From NCBI GenBank assembly GCA_937902395.1, contig CALGTV010000008.1:1-22717 (forward strand): a DNA stretch of 22,717 nucleotides. The letters are read 5' to 3'. Each line of letters starts with the position of its first letter. The stretch's first letter is position 1. The stretch is from an uncultured Ruminococcus sp. Lineage in GTDB: Bacteria > Bacillota > Clostridia > Oscillospirales > Ruminococcaceae. Position numbers and translations under genes: made by a program. This document shows, piece after piece, positions 1 to 7,640 of this stretch. Under the pieces are notes generated by a model. It saw nothing but the letters and a program-made list of their open reading frames with translations, searched no databases and had not been told where the DNA came from.

Positions 1-1
1 G

Positions 2-124
2 TCGTATACCCGTGTACGCAGAAGAGGCTTAAAAGCATTAAATTTAGAAATTGGGCTGATTTGCTGCGGTTTTAATCTTCACAAGTTCCATTTGAAGAAA
101 AAATTTCTCGCATTGGCTGCCTGA
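2..124 (+). pseudogene. C-terminal end of a DDE transposase (partial, cut by window edge)
   Basis: An open frame enters from the left edge and stops at 122-124, giving about 40 residues. It contains RRRGLKALNLEIGLICCGFN followed by a basic tail (HKFHLKKK). This pattern (Arg-rich, RGL, an acidic-hydrophobic helix, then a YN/FN-L-K element) resembles the extreme C-terminus of IS1182/IS5-like DDE transposases. Only the tail is visible, so I cannot tell whether the element is intact, and the family call is from memory of the motif. No convincing terminal inverted repeat was found to its right, but three copies of TTTTCAACA follow (126-205). The element would lie just downstream of the 6S RNA terminator. 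Confidence 0.5.
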
Positions 125-125
125 G

Positions 126-205
126 TTTTCAACAAAATAATACTTTTCAACACGGCAAAAAATTATTTTTTCTGCTGGTGTGTTCGTTATGCCCTGTTTT
201 CAACA
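126..205. repeat. Three direct copies of TTTTCAACA
   Basis: The nonamer TTTTCAACA occurs at 126-134, 154-162 and 197-205, all in the same orientation. The first and third copies extend to GTTTTCAACAA. They lie right after the transposase stop codon, where an insertion sequence would carry its end and subterminal transposase sites. The role is inferred from position only. Confidence 0.4.
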
Positions 206-234
206 ATTTTGCACTTTTTCACTTTTTACATTTT

Positions 235-278
235 AAAAAAGTCCGAGTGGACCATTTCCATGGCTCACTCGGACTTTT
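235..278. terminator. Strong bidirectional hairpin terminator
   Basis: AAAAGTCCGAGTG (237-249) pairs perfectly with CACTCGGACTTTT (266-278), a 13-bp stem. A short inner CCAT/ATGG stem lies in the loop. On the minus strand the stem is followed by six T residues. On the plus strand it is followed by TTTT and later a longer T-run. It could end transposase transcription from the left and any read-through past the 6S RNA from the right. Confidence 0.75.
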
Positions 279-325
279 GGTTTCACTTTTTTTACAGCGC
301 CTTTCAGAAGCCTTTTAAACAAAAT

Positions 326-526
326 ATAAAAAATCCGCCTTGCCGTTCATATAGCGAATAAAACCCGCACGAAGCAGGTGGGTAAACGCCCGAATGATTC
401 TCGCTCCCTTCTTCCGCATAGGCGGGAGGTCTGCAGTCCACAAACGGAGCTGAATTCCCTTAAAAGAAGTGTTGGATTATAAAAACTATAATATATCGAA
501 CAAGGCAGAAATTCTATCTCTCTTAT
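326..526 (-). ncRNA. ssrS: Probable 6S RNA
   Basis: Seen: a transcription unit of about 200 nt with a good promoter upstream. Its two ends form a long closing stem: TCTGCCTTG (plus 501-509) pairs with CAAGGCGGA (plus 334-342), extended inward by TTC/GAA and ATATA/TATAT pairing. The 3' side runs straight into a T-rich stretch (plus 321-333). The middle holds a nested hairpin (CTCCC around CCGC-CTAT-GCGG, closed by GGGAG) and a smaller 3' hairpin (ACCC...GGGT). The end sequences resemble the E. coli 6S ends (the UGUUCG and CGGCA neighbourhoods of the closing stem). Known: 6S RNA is a 180-200 nt rod with a central bubble that binds housekeeping RNA polymerase and dampens transcription in stationary phase. 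The family assignment is from architecture and recalled motifs. The 65-codon frame across it has no ribosome site and is a shadow. Confidence 0.7.
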
Positions 527-532
527 GTTTAT

Positions 533-561
533 ATTATACCACACTCTTTTGAAAAAATCAA
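533..561 (-). promoter_or_regulatory. Sigma-70-type promoter of the 6S RNA gene
   Basis: On the minus strand, TTGATT (plus 556-561) and TATAAT (plus 533-538) are separated by exactly 17 bp. The expected start near 526 lies about 17 nt before the closing stem of the RNA. No hairpin terminator is seen between addA and this promoter, so addA read-through may also reach it. Confidence 0.75.
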
Positions 562-623
562 GTGTTTTCTAAAAATTTCACAAAAAAATAAAAATTCTGC
601 AATATAAATCAATAAGCATCTAT

Positions 624-3600
624 CTAAATCAAAACAATCTCCTTTTTCAACTCAATAGAATATAGAGATAATCCTTTAACCGTTTTACCCGTTGTCAATT
701 CAATTGCCGCTTTGTATATTGAAAGCTGTTTTTCATAGCGCTGACGTAACTGCTCCTCCGATACAAAACGGTCGGATTTATAATCAACTATAACTATTCC
801 GTCCCTTTCCTCAAACATAAGGTCAATAATACCTTTTATCATACCGTCGGAATCCTTTAGTTTCTCAAAAATACCATCATTAATTTTCAGCTGTCCTGCG
901 GCTACAGTAAATTTCTTTTCTCGTTCAACACAGGAGCTTTCACATATACGCCTATATAAATCCGTGCGGAAAAATGCCTGTATTTTACGGATATTTATAC
1001 TTTCAGATTCAGCCTTTGTAAGAAATCCCCTTTCTGTAAGGCGCGCAATTTCAGCTTTAGTATCCGCAATAGCATTTTCAAAAGAACAATACTGGAAAAA
1101 GGTATGGATTGCAGTTCCACGTTCTGCACCTGTTAAGCGTCCATTTTCGCTGAGGAATCGCGGTCGTTTCAGTTGAAACTCAATATCTTCTTCGCCGCTG
1201 AATTTCTTTGAAATTTGAGTTACACTGAGTTTTGACGGCGTATTTGAAAGCGTGCGGTCATAGTTAAAATCAAACATTGCCTTTATTCTATTGATAATTT
1301 TCTCATCAGGTTTTGCAAACGCAGTATCTGATTCAGTAAAACATACTTTTTCAAATCCCGATAAGAGCTCATAGTCGAATAAATTATCCTCTGTTTCATA
1401 TGCAGGAAATCCGTGAGAATCGCAGTCAATTTCAAGTCTGTCTGCTATTGCTGTAAATTCACTGTGCATCATTAACACAAGCCAAAACCAATCGGAATAT
1501 GACTTTGCAGATTCAGCAAGAGATGAAATATCATTTCCGTTTATAACGCAATTGCCTGCCAGTTCGGAAATACGTTTTTTCTCTTTTGTACCGCATTTCA
1601 GATTGATAAATAACTGCTGTTTTGCTCGTGTAAGTGCTACATAAAGCAAACGCAGCTCCTCACTGCGCGTTTCGCTCTGCCCATCTTTGCTGAGCATTAT
1701 CTGCTGGAATGTCCTGTATCTTCGGAGATATTTCTTTTCGCAGAGTATAAAACCGATTCTACCGTCGTCACTGCACATTACCCGTTCCGAATCATAGCGG
1801 AATTCATATCCAAGCTCTGCAATGAAAACAAACGGATATTCCAGACCCTTTGATTTATGCATTGTCTGGACTACTACATAATCTCCCGAAACCGCCGAAA
1901 CTTTTCCCTGCTCATAATCTCCGCTTTCGAGTACGCGGTCAAGATGTGCGGCAAATCCGCTTAAACCGCCGCTGCCCTCTGCCGCAGATGCAGATTCATA
2001 ATTTTTCGCATACTGTATAAGCAGCCGCAGATTTGCACGCTTCTTCTCGCCATTAGTATACTGCTGCATAACAGACACAAAATCTGTTGTGTCGTATATA
2101 CTGCTTATAAGCTCACCTATAGTCATAGTAACAGCATTGAGACGGAATCTGTCAATAGATTCGAGAAAATCGGCGCATCTTGCAGACAAATCAGGTGAAA
2201 TTCCCTCAAGTTCGCAGTTTGCCGCCGCTCTCACAAGAGTGAAAAGAGGCTGTTTTTTATCGTATGCCCTGAGAATCGCGATATCACGTATATCAAAAGG
2301 ATACATAGGCGAAACCATAACTGCCGCAAGAGGTATATCTTTCAGCGGATTGGAAATAATCCGCAATAAATCCGTAAGTATGGCTATTTCACGGGATTTC
2401 AGATATCCCTTTTCTTCGCTTCCCTTTGCCGCTATCCCTCTTTTTTCAAGAGCCTTTGCATAGATATTTGCCGCAGGATTTGTCCTTACAAGTATGCAGA
2501 AATCCTTTGGTGTACATTTCCGCTTTGAGCCGTCATTTTCCGTCACTTCAACACCTTCTCGGAGCATTTTGGCAATTTTGTCCGCTGTAATTTCCGCTTC
2601 AAGACGCTCATCATCGTCAATATCTTCGGAATCCTCCGAATCCGTATCAATAAAGTTTATATGCGTTATGCGATTCTGATTGTCGCCGTCATCGTACTGT
2701 TTTGCGCCGAAATAAAGCTTTTCATCGTCGGTATAGTCGATTTCGCCGCAATTTTTCGTCATAAGCTGTCCGAATATGAAATTGACAAAATCAATTACCT
2801 GCGGGGAACTGCGGAAATTTCTGTTAAGCAGTATGGACTTGTTTTCACAGTCGCTTTCCGCCGTGTATCTCTCAGAACTTTCCATAACCCCGATAAAATT
2901 GCGCGGATTTGCAAGTCTGAAACGGTATATAGACTGCTTTACATCTCCAACAACAAAGGCATTTCTGCCGTACATTGGATTTCCGTTGCCGTCAAGCTTG
3001 TACCCCTTAGAAAGAAGCTTAAAAATCAAATCCTGCTTATTGTTGGAATCCTGATATTCGTCAACAAGGATAATATCGTAATATTCTGCAATACGCTTTG
3101 CTGTTTCGGACTGAATAATACTTCCGTCGCTGTCGTAATCTGCAAGAAGTTCAAGTACAAGGCGTTCACCGTCGTCAAAGCTTATGGCATTTTTAGCACA
3201 TTTTTTCTCCCACACCAGTGCGCGAAAACGCTTTACAGCCTCTGCCAAAAGTTCCGCAACCTTTCCGGATTCCTCAAAATCCCTTGGAGCAGCTGCAAAG
3301 CAAGGTGCTGTATCCTTGATGATATCCTTAATGATATCCCGTCGTTCCTTGAAAATATCGCGAAGCGCCTTATTATACTCCACATTCCCTCTTATCGACA
3401 CAAGACGGGCAAAATTTTGAGCATACTCCGCTGTTTCATCGTCTGGGAACAGACGCTTTTCCGCACAACTGAGCAATTCCATTACCCTGCTGTAATCCTC
3501 CCGAGCCTGCTCCTCAGATTTCACAGCCTGAGAAATCGTCATATCGGGAAATATGTCTTTTATTACAGATATATTTTCCTCTGCAAGTCTAAGAGCATAT

Positions 3601-4253
3601 TTCAATCTGCGGCATATATACTCAAAAAACGCATCAAAATATATGGAATCAGAAAAATCCTTGTTGTATTCGGAAACCGCCTTATCAAGCCATTTTTCAC
3701 CCATAGCTGTCGATGAGAGAAATCTGTCCGTATTCAATATAACGTCAATTAGCGGCTGCTGGTCGTTTATGCAAAACTTATCGTAAAGATAAGAGATTTT
3801 TTCATATTCATCATTGCTGTAAATGTCAAGAAGCTCATTTACAGCCTGATTTTTTATAACCTTTTCGTCGTTTTCGTCAAGTACACCGAATCCCGAGGTT
3901 ATCCCCTGCTCCGTAATATTATCGCGCAGGAGGTCAAAGCAGAATGAGTTTATGGTAGATATCTTTGCACTCTGCAAAAGCACCTGCTGACGAAGCAGAA
4001 ACTGGTTATCAGGACAGTCATTAATAAGCTGTCTGAAACGTCTGTCAAGCTTCTTTTTCAGCTCAGAAGCCGCCGCATTTGTAAACGTTACCGCAACAAT
4101 TCTGTCAGCTCTGATTTCAGATTTTTCATCGGATAAAAGCTTAACAAGACGTTCTGTAAGAACTGCCGTTTTTCCGCTTCCTGCCGCCGCTGATACAATA
4201 AATGAAGCATTTTCCGCTTCAATTGCAGTCTGCTGCTGTTCTGTCCATTCCAT
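624..4253 (-). CDS. addA: ATP-dependent helicase/nuclease subunit AddA
   Basis: A UvrD-type helicase with a C-terminal RecB-like nuclease; with AddB it resects double-strand breaks for RecA loading in the cytoplasm. The 1209 residues match the family (about 1200). Visible motifs are Walker A AAAGSGKT (22-29), motif II VDEYQD (D398), motif III VVGDVKQSIYRFR, motif V TMHKSKGLEYPFVF and motif VI YVALTRAK (R876). The nuclease shows D1144 in GIIDLMF and VDYKSD (D1157, K1159), the usual metal-binding D...DxK set, so both activities look intact. The start ATG (4251-4253) shares one base with the addB stop (TAATG), and AAAGGAG lies about 11 nt upstream inside addB. This implies translational coupling and stoichiometric synthesis. 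No terminator hairpin is seen after the TAG stop. Confidence 0.97.
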   Translation of the reverse strand: MEWTEQQQTAIEAENASFIVSAAAGSGKTAVLTERLVKLLSDEKSEIRADRIVAVTFTNAAASELKKKLDRRFRQLINDCPDNQFLLRQQVLLQSAKISTINSFCFDLLRDNITEQGITSGFGVLDENDEKVIKNQAVNELLDIYSNDEYEKISYLYDKFCINDQQPLIDVILNTDRFLSSTAMGEKWLDKAVSEYNKDFSDSIYFDAFFEYICRRLKYALRLAEENISVIKDIFPDMTISQAVKSEEQAREDYSRVMELLSCAEKRLFPDDETAEYAQNFARLVSIRGNVEYNKALRDIFKERRDIIKDIIKDTAPCFAAAPRDFEESGKVAELLAEAVKRFRALVWEKKCAKNAISFDDGERLVLELLADYDSDGSIIQSETAKRIAEYYDIILVDEYQDSNNKQDLIFKLLSKGYKLDGNGNPMYGRNAFVVGDVKQSIYRFRLANPRNFIGVMESSERYTAESDCENKSILLNRNFRSSPQVIDFVNFIFGQLMTKNCGEIDYTDDEKLYFGAKQYDDGDNQNRITHINFIDTDSEDSEDIDDDERLEAEITADKIAKMLREGVEVTENDGSKRKCTPKDFCILVRTNPAANIYAKALEKRGIAAKGSEEKGYLKSREIAILTDLLRIISNPLKDIPLAAVMVSPMYPFDIRDIAILRAYDKKQPLFTLVRAAANCELEGISPDLSARCADFLESIDRFRLNAVTMTIGELISSIYDTTDFVSVMQQYTNGEKKRANLRLLIQYAKNYESASAAEGSGGLSGFAAHLDRVLESGDYEQGKVSAVSGDYVVVQTMHKSKGLEYPFVFIAELGYEFRYDSERVMCSDDGRIGFILCEKKYLRRYRTFQQIMLSKDGQSETRSEELRLLYVALTRAKQQLFINLKCGTKEKKRISELAGNCVINGNDISSLAESAKSYSDWFWLVLMMHSEFTAIADRLEIDCDSHGFPAYETEDNLFDYELLSGFEKVCFTESDTAFAKPDEKIINRIKAMFDFNYDRTLSNTPSKLSVTQISKKFSGEEDIEFQLKRPRFLSENGRLTGAERGTAIHTFFQYCSFENAIADTKAEIARLTERGFLTKAESESINIRKIQAFFRTDLYRRICESSCVEREKKFTVAAGQLKINDGIFEKLKDSDGMIKGIIDLMFEERDGIVIVDYKSDRFVSEEQLRQRYEKQLSIYKAAIELTTGKTVKGLSLYSIELKKEIVLI

Positions 4254-7200
4254 TATTCATCAATCTCCTTTCCCAGAATTTCTGCCGCTTTTTTCAGTTT
4301 TTCCGAATCGGCTTCACGGCATATCTTGCCCTCACCGTTTCCGCATATATTAGCATAACTGCAATAGCTGCAAGCTGTACCCTTACCATATTTCAGCGGA
4401 ATTGCGGAGACATCTCCCCTATGCATAGCCTCAGCCGCCTCACTGAGATAGTCATACACAAACTCTTTAAGACTATTCATTCCCGATTCCGAAACAACAC
4501 TTGATGAACTGCCAAGGGTTCCGTCCTTTTTGATTTTGGCAGGAATAAACTTTCCTCCGATGCCGTGTTCCATTTTTTCAAGTACATCTTTTTTATCGAT
4601 AAGCAGACCTGTTGTTTTCAGCTCTGAATCAACAGCAGATTGGTTGTATTCCTCGATTTTCGCCTGTTCAATGTCTATTTTTCCAAGCTCCAAAGGAGTA
4701 TACAAAACTCCGGCAGGCTTACAGTCAGAGTAATATCCGCCCTCCTCGCAAGCGGCAAAGAGATACATAAGCATCTGCATATTAAGTCCGCCTGCGAGAT
4801 TTTTTTCATTTATCACCTTTTTACTGCTCTTGTAGTCAACAACTCTAAGGTATTTTTCATCGCCGATTGTACATATGTCAGTACGGTCAATGATACCGCC
4901 GAAAATAAGGCTTTTTCCGTTACCATAGCCAATACGGACAAAATTTTCTTTACGTATATCAAGTTCAAATTTGTCAGGAACAAAATCGCTTGCCATAAGT
5001 GAATACTGAGTATGACGGAAAACATCCCCCAGACGTTCCGTAAGTTTATTGAAAAAGAGCTCAAATCTGGGAGTTTTTCCGAAATCTCCAGCCATTTTTT
5101 CTTTTTTGTATTTTTCCGCAACAGCGTTTATCTCCTTGCAAAGCTTATCATAGGACATTGTAACAAATTCCGATTTTGTATGCGAACCGAGAATATTGCT
5201 GAAACAACTGTGAGTAAGTTCACCTGTAATACGTCTGTCAAGCTCGATTTTTTCAGGCACGCGCAATTTCAGGAATGTCTCACAGAAATGCATGAAATGA
5301 CATTTATTATATCTCTCAAATCCCGAGGGCGATATAAATAGCGGATTAAAATTCATAAGCCGTTCCATTATTCCGCTGTCAAGTGAAAAATCTGGAGTTT
5401 GTCCCGTTTTACTGAGAGCAAGAGTGATTCTGCGACAGTACTCCTCATCATCAAGGAGAGTTGCATAAATTGAAGCCGTTTCTCTCGTATTTTCAGCTCT
5501 GGACTGCATATAGTGATAGTACGCGGATTTTTTTGTCACTGCATAAAAATCGGGAGTGAGCATTCCCTCTGTTATAAACATACCCGAATCTGAGGGGAAC
5601 ATTTCGCACATCTGCTCTACAATACGTGCAGGATATTTCGCTTGTCCAGATAAATCCGAAAGAGGATAGCTCATATAAAGCTTTTCCGACGCTGTAGATA
5701 TAGCCTTGTATACAATCAGCCGTTCAGATGCTATAAGGTCAGTCAGCGGACGTGCGATTTCAAGTCCGAAGCCCACAAGCTTTTGTTTATCGGCTTCTGT
5801 AAATAGCCCGTGAAGATTAACCTGATTTGGAAAATCTCCCTCGGAAGCGCCCATAACAAATATTATCCTTGGCGAATCAAGTCGTGCAGTTCTTGCAGAT
5901 GCCGCAGTAACTGCGTCAAGAGTTCTGGGAGGTACGGAATATCTGAGCTGTCCTGTCATAGTCCGAAGAATATCCGCAAAGTCACTGAATTCAAGCGTAT
6001 TCTCCCCGAGAGTATCAGCGGCACTATCCAGAATATCCATAAGACAACCCCAAAGACGTTTCAGCTCTGCAGCTTCATTATCCCTGTCAGTTCTGATAAG
6101 CTTCAGAATAAGCCTGCCAAGACAGTTTTCAGCGTTACTTTCCGTAAGGTAGCCATAGAGAATACGACAAAATCCCTCAGCAGTATTCTCATTCCGCAGT
6201 GATTTTTTCAGTTTTAAAAGAGGCGTTATGATACTGATTCGTAGATTTTCCAGCATTTCAAGGTTTTCATCTTCGCCAGTAAAGGAATCAAGCCACATAT
6301 CTCCGTCAATGCCCCATTTATAGCAATAATTCTCCAGAAATGAAACATCTGTCAATTCAGCCTCAAGAAGTCCGCATTTAAGGAGGCGGAAAATCTGTTC
6401 ACTTCTGAATTTTCTTGCAGTCATAAGGTCAAGGAGTGAAAGGAAAAACACCATAACAGCCGTATGTGCAACAGGCTGTTCAATACTCATAAAGTAGGGA
6501 ATATCATACCTTGCAAAAGCGGCTTTCAGCACATCGGCATAGTCCTCAATTTTGTTTGAAATAACCGCAATATCCTTAAATTTCAGCGATTTGTCACTGT
6601 TTATAAGCCGCACAAGCTCAGCGCAGACATATTCCGCCTCGCTGTACATATCCCTCGCTTCAAATATGCGGATATTTTCAGGCATGGGAGCAGTATCAGG
6701 CTCAATTGGCAGATTTCTCATTGCTCTTTCGCTGAGGTATTCAAGGTCAGCGGATTTGAAACGTTTGCTTTTTTCAAGTTTTGTAAGCTTCACAGGAATA
6801 TTATTCTCCCTGCAAATCTGAGAAATCTTACGATATGTTTCATTTACCGTTTCAAACAGTGTAAATTTTCCTGCATTGGCGTCATCTGTACGTAAAGTGA
6901 TAACTGTCTTTTCCGCAGAGGAAATTATCACTTTCAGCATATCAATCTGGTCGCCTGTAAAGCTTTCAAACTCATCAAGAAATACATATTTCCCCTTGAA
7001 AAAGCCGTTAAGAGCCGCAGTTTTTGCAGCCTCACGGATATTTTCAAGATGGTCCTTGAATCCATATTGCTCCATAAGAAACTCATATTCATAAAAAATA
7101 TTAGCAACATCTCTCACCTTGTTGTGAAGCTTTGTATCCAGAAGCAATGATTTTTCCATAAGCTTCAAGGGTTTTACACCTGATTTTTTCATATCGCCGA

Positions 7201-7576
7201 TAAGCTTCAAAATTTCCTCAGCAAAACCAGCCTGAGAGCTTGTTCTTCCGAAAAAAAGCAGCTGTTCGGGATTACTTTTAGCGGCATTTATAGCCTGATA
7301 AGTAAGAATCAGACGCGCCATATCATCGGCGTATTCACCTTTTCTGTCGGGCTCACCGTAAAGCTGAAAAAGCTGTCGTGCAAGACTGCTGAAACTAAGG
7401 GATAACAGGCTGTTAAAATCCTTTGCACCAATGCGGAAATACAGCTTTTTATCAAATTCTGTTGAGAACTGTTCCGGAACGAGAACAATACGCTCGCTGT
7501 CCGAACAGTTTTGTATACATTTAATCATTTCGGTTGTCTTGCCGGTTCCTGAAGCTCCGATTATAAATTCAACCAT
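4253..7576 (-). CDS. addB: ATP-dependent helicase/deoxyribonuclease subunit AddB
   Basis: Partner of AddA: an inactive-helicase fold with a nuclease and an iron-sulfur staple. I place the start at ATG 7576 (1107 aa), preceded by AAAGGAG and a 5-nt spacer. A longer frame from GTG 7603 would begin inside a terminator stem and lacks a ribosome site. The protein opens with a Walker A, GASGTGKT, at 7-14. The C-terminal nuclease shows VVDYKSS. Cysteines C1069, C1072 and C1078 (CX2CX5C), with C759 or C765 about 310 residues earlier, match the 4Fe-4S arrangement known in Bacillus AddB. It overlaps addA by one base. No clear promoter lies between the upstream hairpin (7594-7630) and the start, so expression may depend on read-through from the GH25 gene. 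Confidence 0.96.
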   Translation of the reverse strand: MVEFIIGASGTGKTTEMIKCIQNCSDSERIVLVPEQFSTEFDKKLYFRIGAKDFNSLLSLSFSSLARQLFQLYGEPDRKGEYADDMARLILTYQAINAAKSNPEQLLFFGRTSSQAGFAEEILKLIGDMKKSGVKPLKLMEKSLLLDTKLHNKVRDVANIFYEYEFLMEQYGFKDHLENIREAAKTAALNGFFKGKYVFLDEFESFTGDQIDMLKVIISSAEKTVITLRTDDANAGKFTLFETVNETYRKISQICRENNIPVKLTKLEKSKRFKSADLEYLSERAMRNLPIEPDTAPMPENIRIFEARDMYSEAEYVCAELVRLINSDKSLKFKDIAVISNKIEDYADVLKAAFARYDIPYFMSIEQPVAHTAVMVFFLSLLDLMTARKFRSEQIFRLLKCGLLEAELTDVSFLENYCYKWGIDGDMWLDSFTGEDENLEMLENLRISIITPLLKLKKSLRNENTAEGFCRILYGYLTESNAENCLGRLILKLIRTDRDNEAAELKRLWGCLMDILDSAADTLGENTLEFSDFADILRTMTGQLRYSVPPRTLDAVTAASARTARLDSPRIIFVMGASEGDFPNQVNLHGLFTEADKQKLVGFGLEIARPLTDLIASERLIVYKAISTASEKLYMSYPLSDLSGQAKYPARIVEQMCEMFPSDSGMFITEGMLTPDFYAVTKKSAYYHYMQSRAENTRETASIYATLLDDEEYCRRITLALSKTGQTPDFSLDSGIMERLMNFNPLFISPSGFERYNKCHFMHFCETFLKLRVPEKIELDRRITGELTHSCFSNILGSHTKSEFVTMSYDKLCKEINAVAEKYKKEKMAGDFGKTPRFELFFNKLTERLGDVFRHTQYSLMASDFVPDKFELDIRKENFVRIGYGNGKSLIFGGIIDRTDICTIGDEKYLRVVDYKSSKKVINEKNLAGGLNMQMLMYLFAACEEGGYYSDCKPAGVLYTPLELGKIDIEQAKIEEYNQSAVDSELKTTGLLIDKKDVLEKMEHGIGGKFIPAKIKKDGTLGSSSSVVSESGMNSLKEFVYDYLSEAAEAMHRGDVSAIPLKYGKGTACSYCSYANICGNGEGKICREADSEKLKKAAEILGKEIDE

Positions 7577-7593
7577 AGTTACTCCTTTAAGGC

Positions 7594-7630
7594 AAAACCG
7601 CACAAAGTCTGATAAACTCTGTGCGGTTTT
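7594..7630 (-). terminator. Terminator-like hairpin between the GH25 gene and addB
   Basis: AAAACCGCAC (revcomp of 7621-7630) pairs with GTGCGGTTTT (revcomp of 7594-7603). Further pairs give a stem of about 15 bp with a 7-nt loop. The T-tract is short (TTTT then GCCTT), so termination may be partial. The hairpin sits 10 bases after the GH25 stop and 18 bases before the addB ATG. Confidence 0.7.
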
Positions 7631-7640
7631 AAATTAATTC

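Noticed and set aside
347..544. 65-codon minus-strand open frame
   Set aside because: It lies inside the predicted 6S RNA, has no ribosome site, begins at the promoter -10 region and has no protein-like composition.
2661..3716. 351-codon plus-strand frame opposite addA
   Set aside because: It is antisense to conserved helicase sequence in addA, has no ribosome site or recognisable domain, and its composition is what a reverse-strand shadow gives.
7577..7603. GTG start adding nine residues to AddB
   Set aside because: It falls inside the terminator stem and lacks a ribosome site; the ATG at 7576 has AAAGGAG at ideal spacing and begins the conserved sequence.
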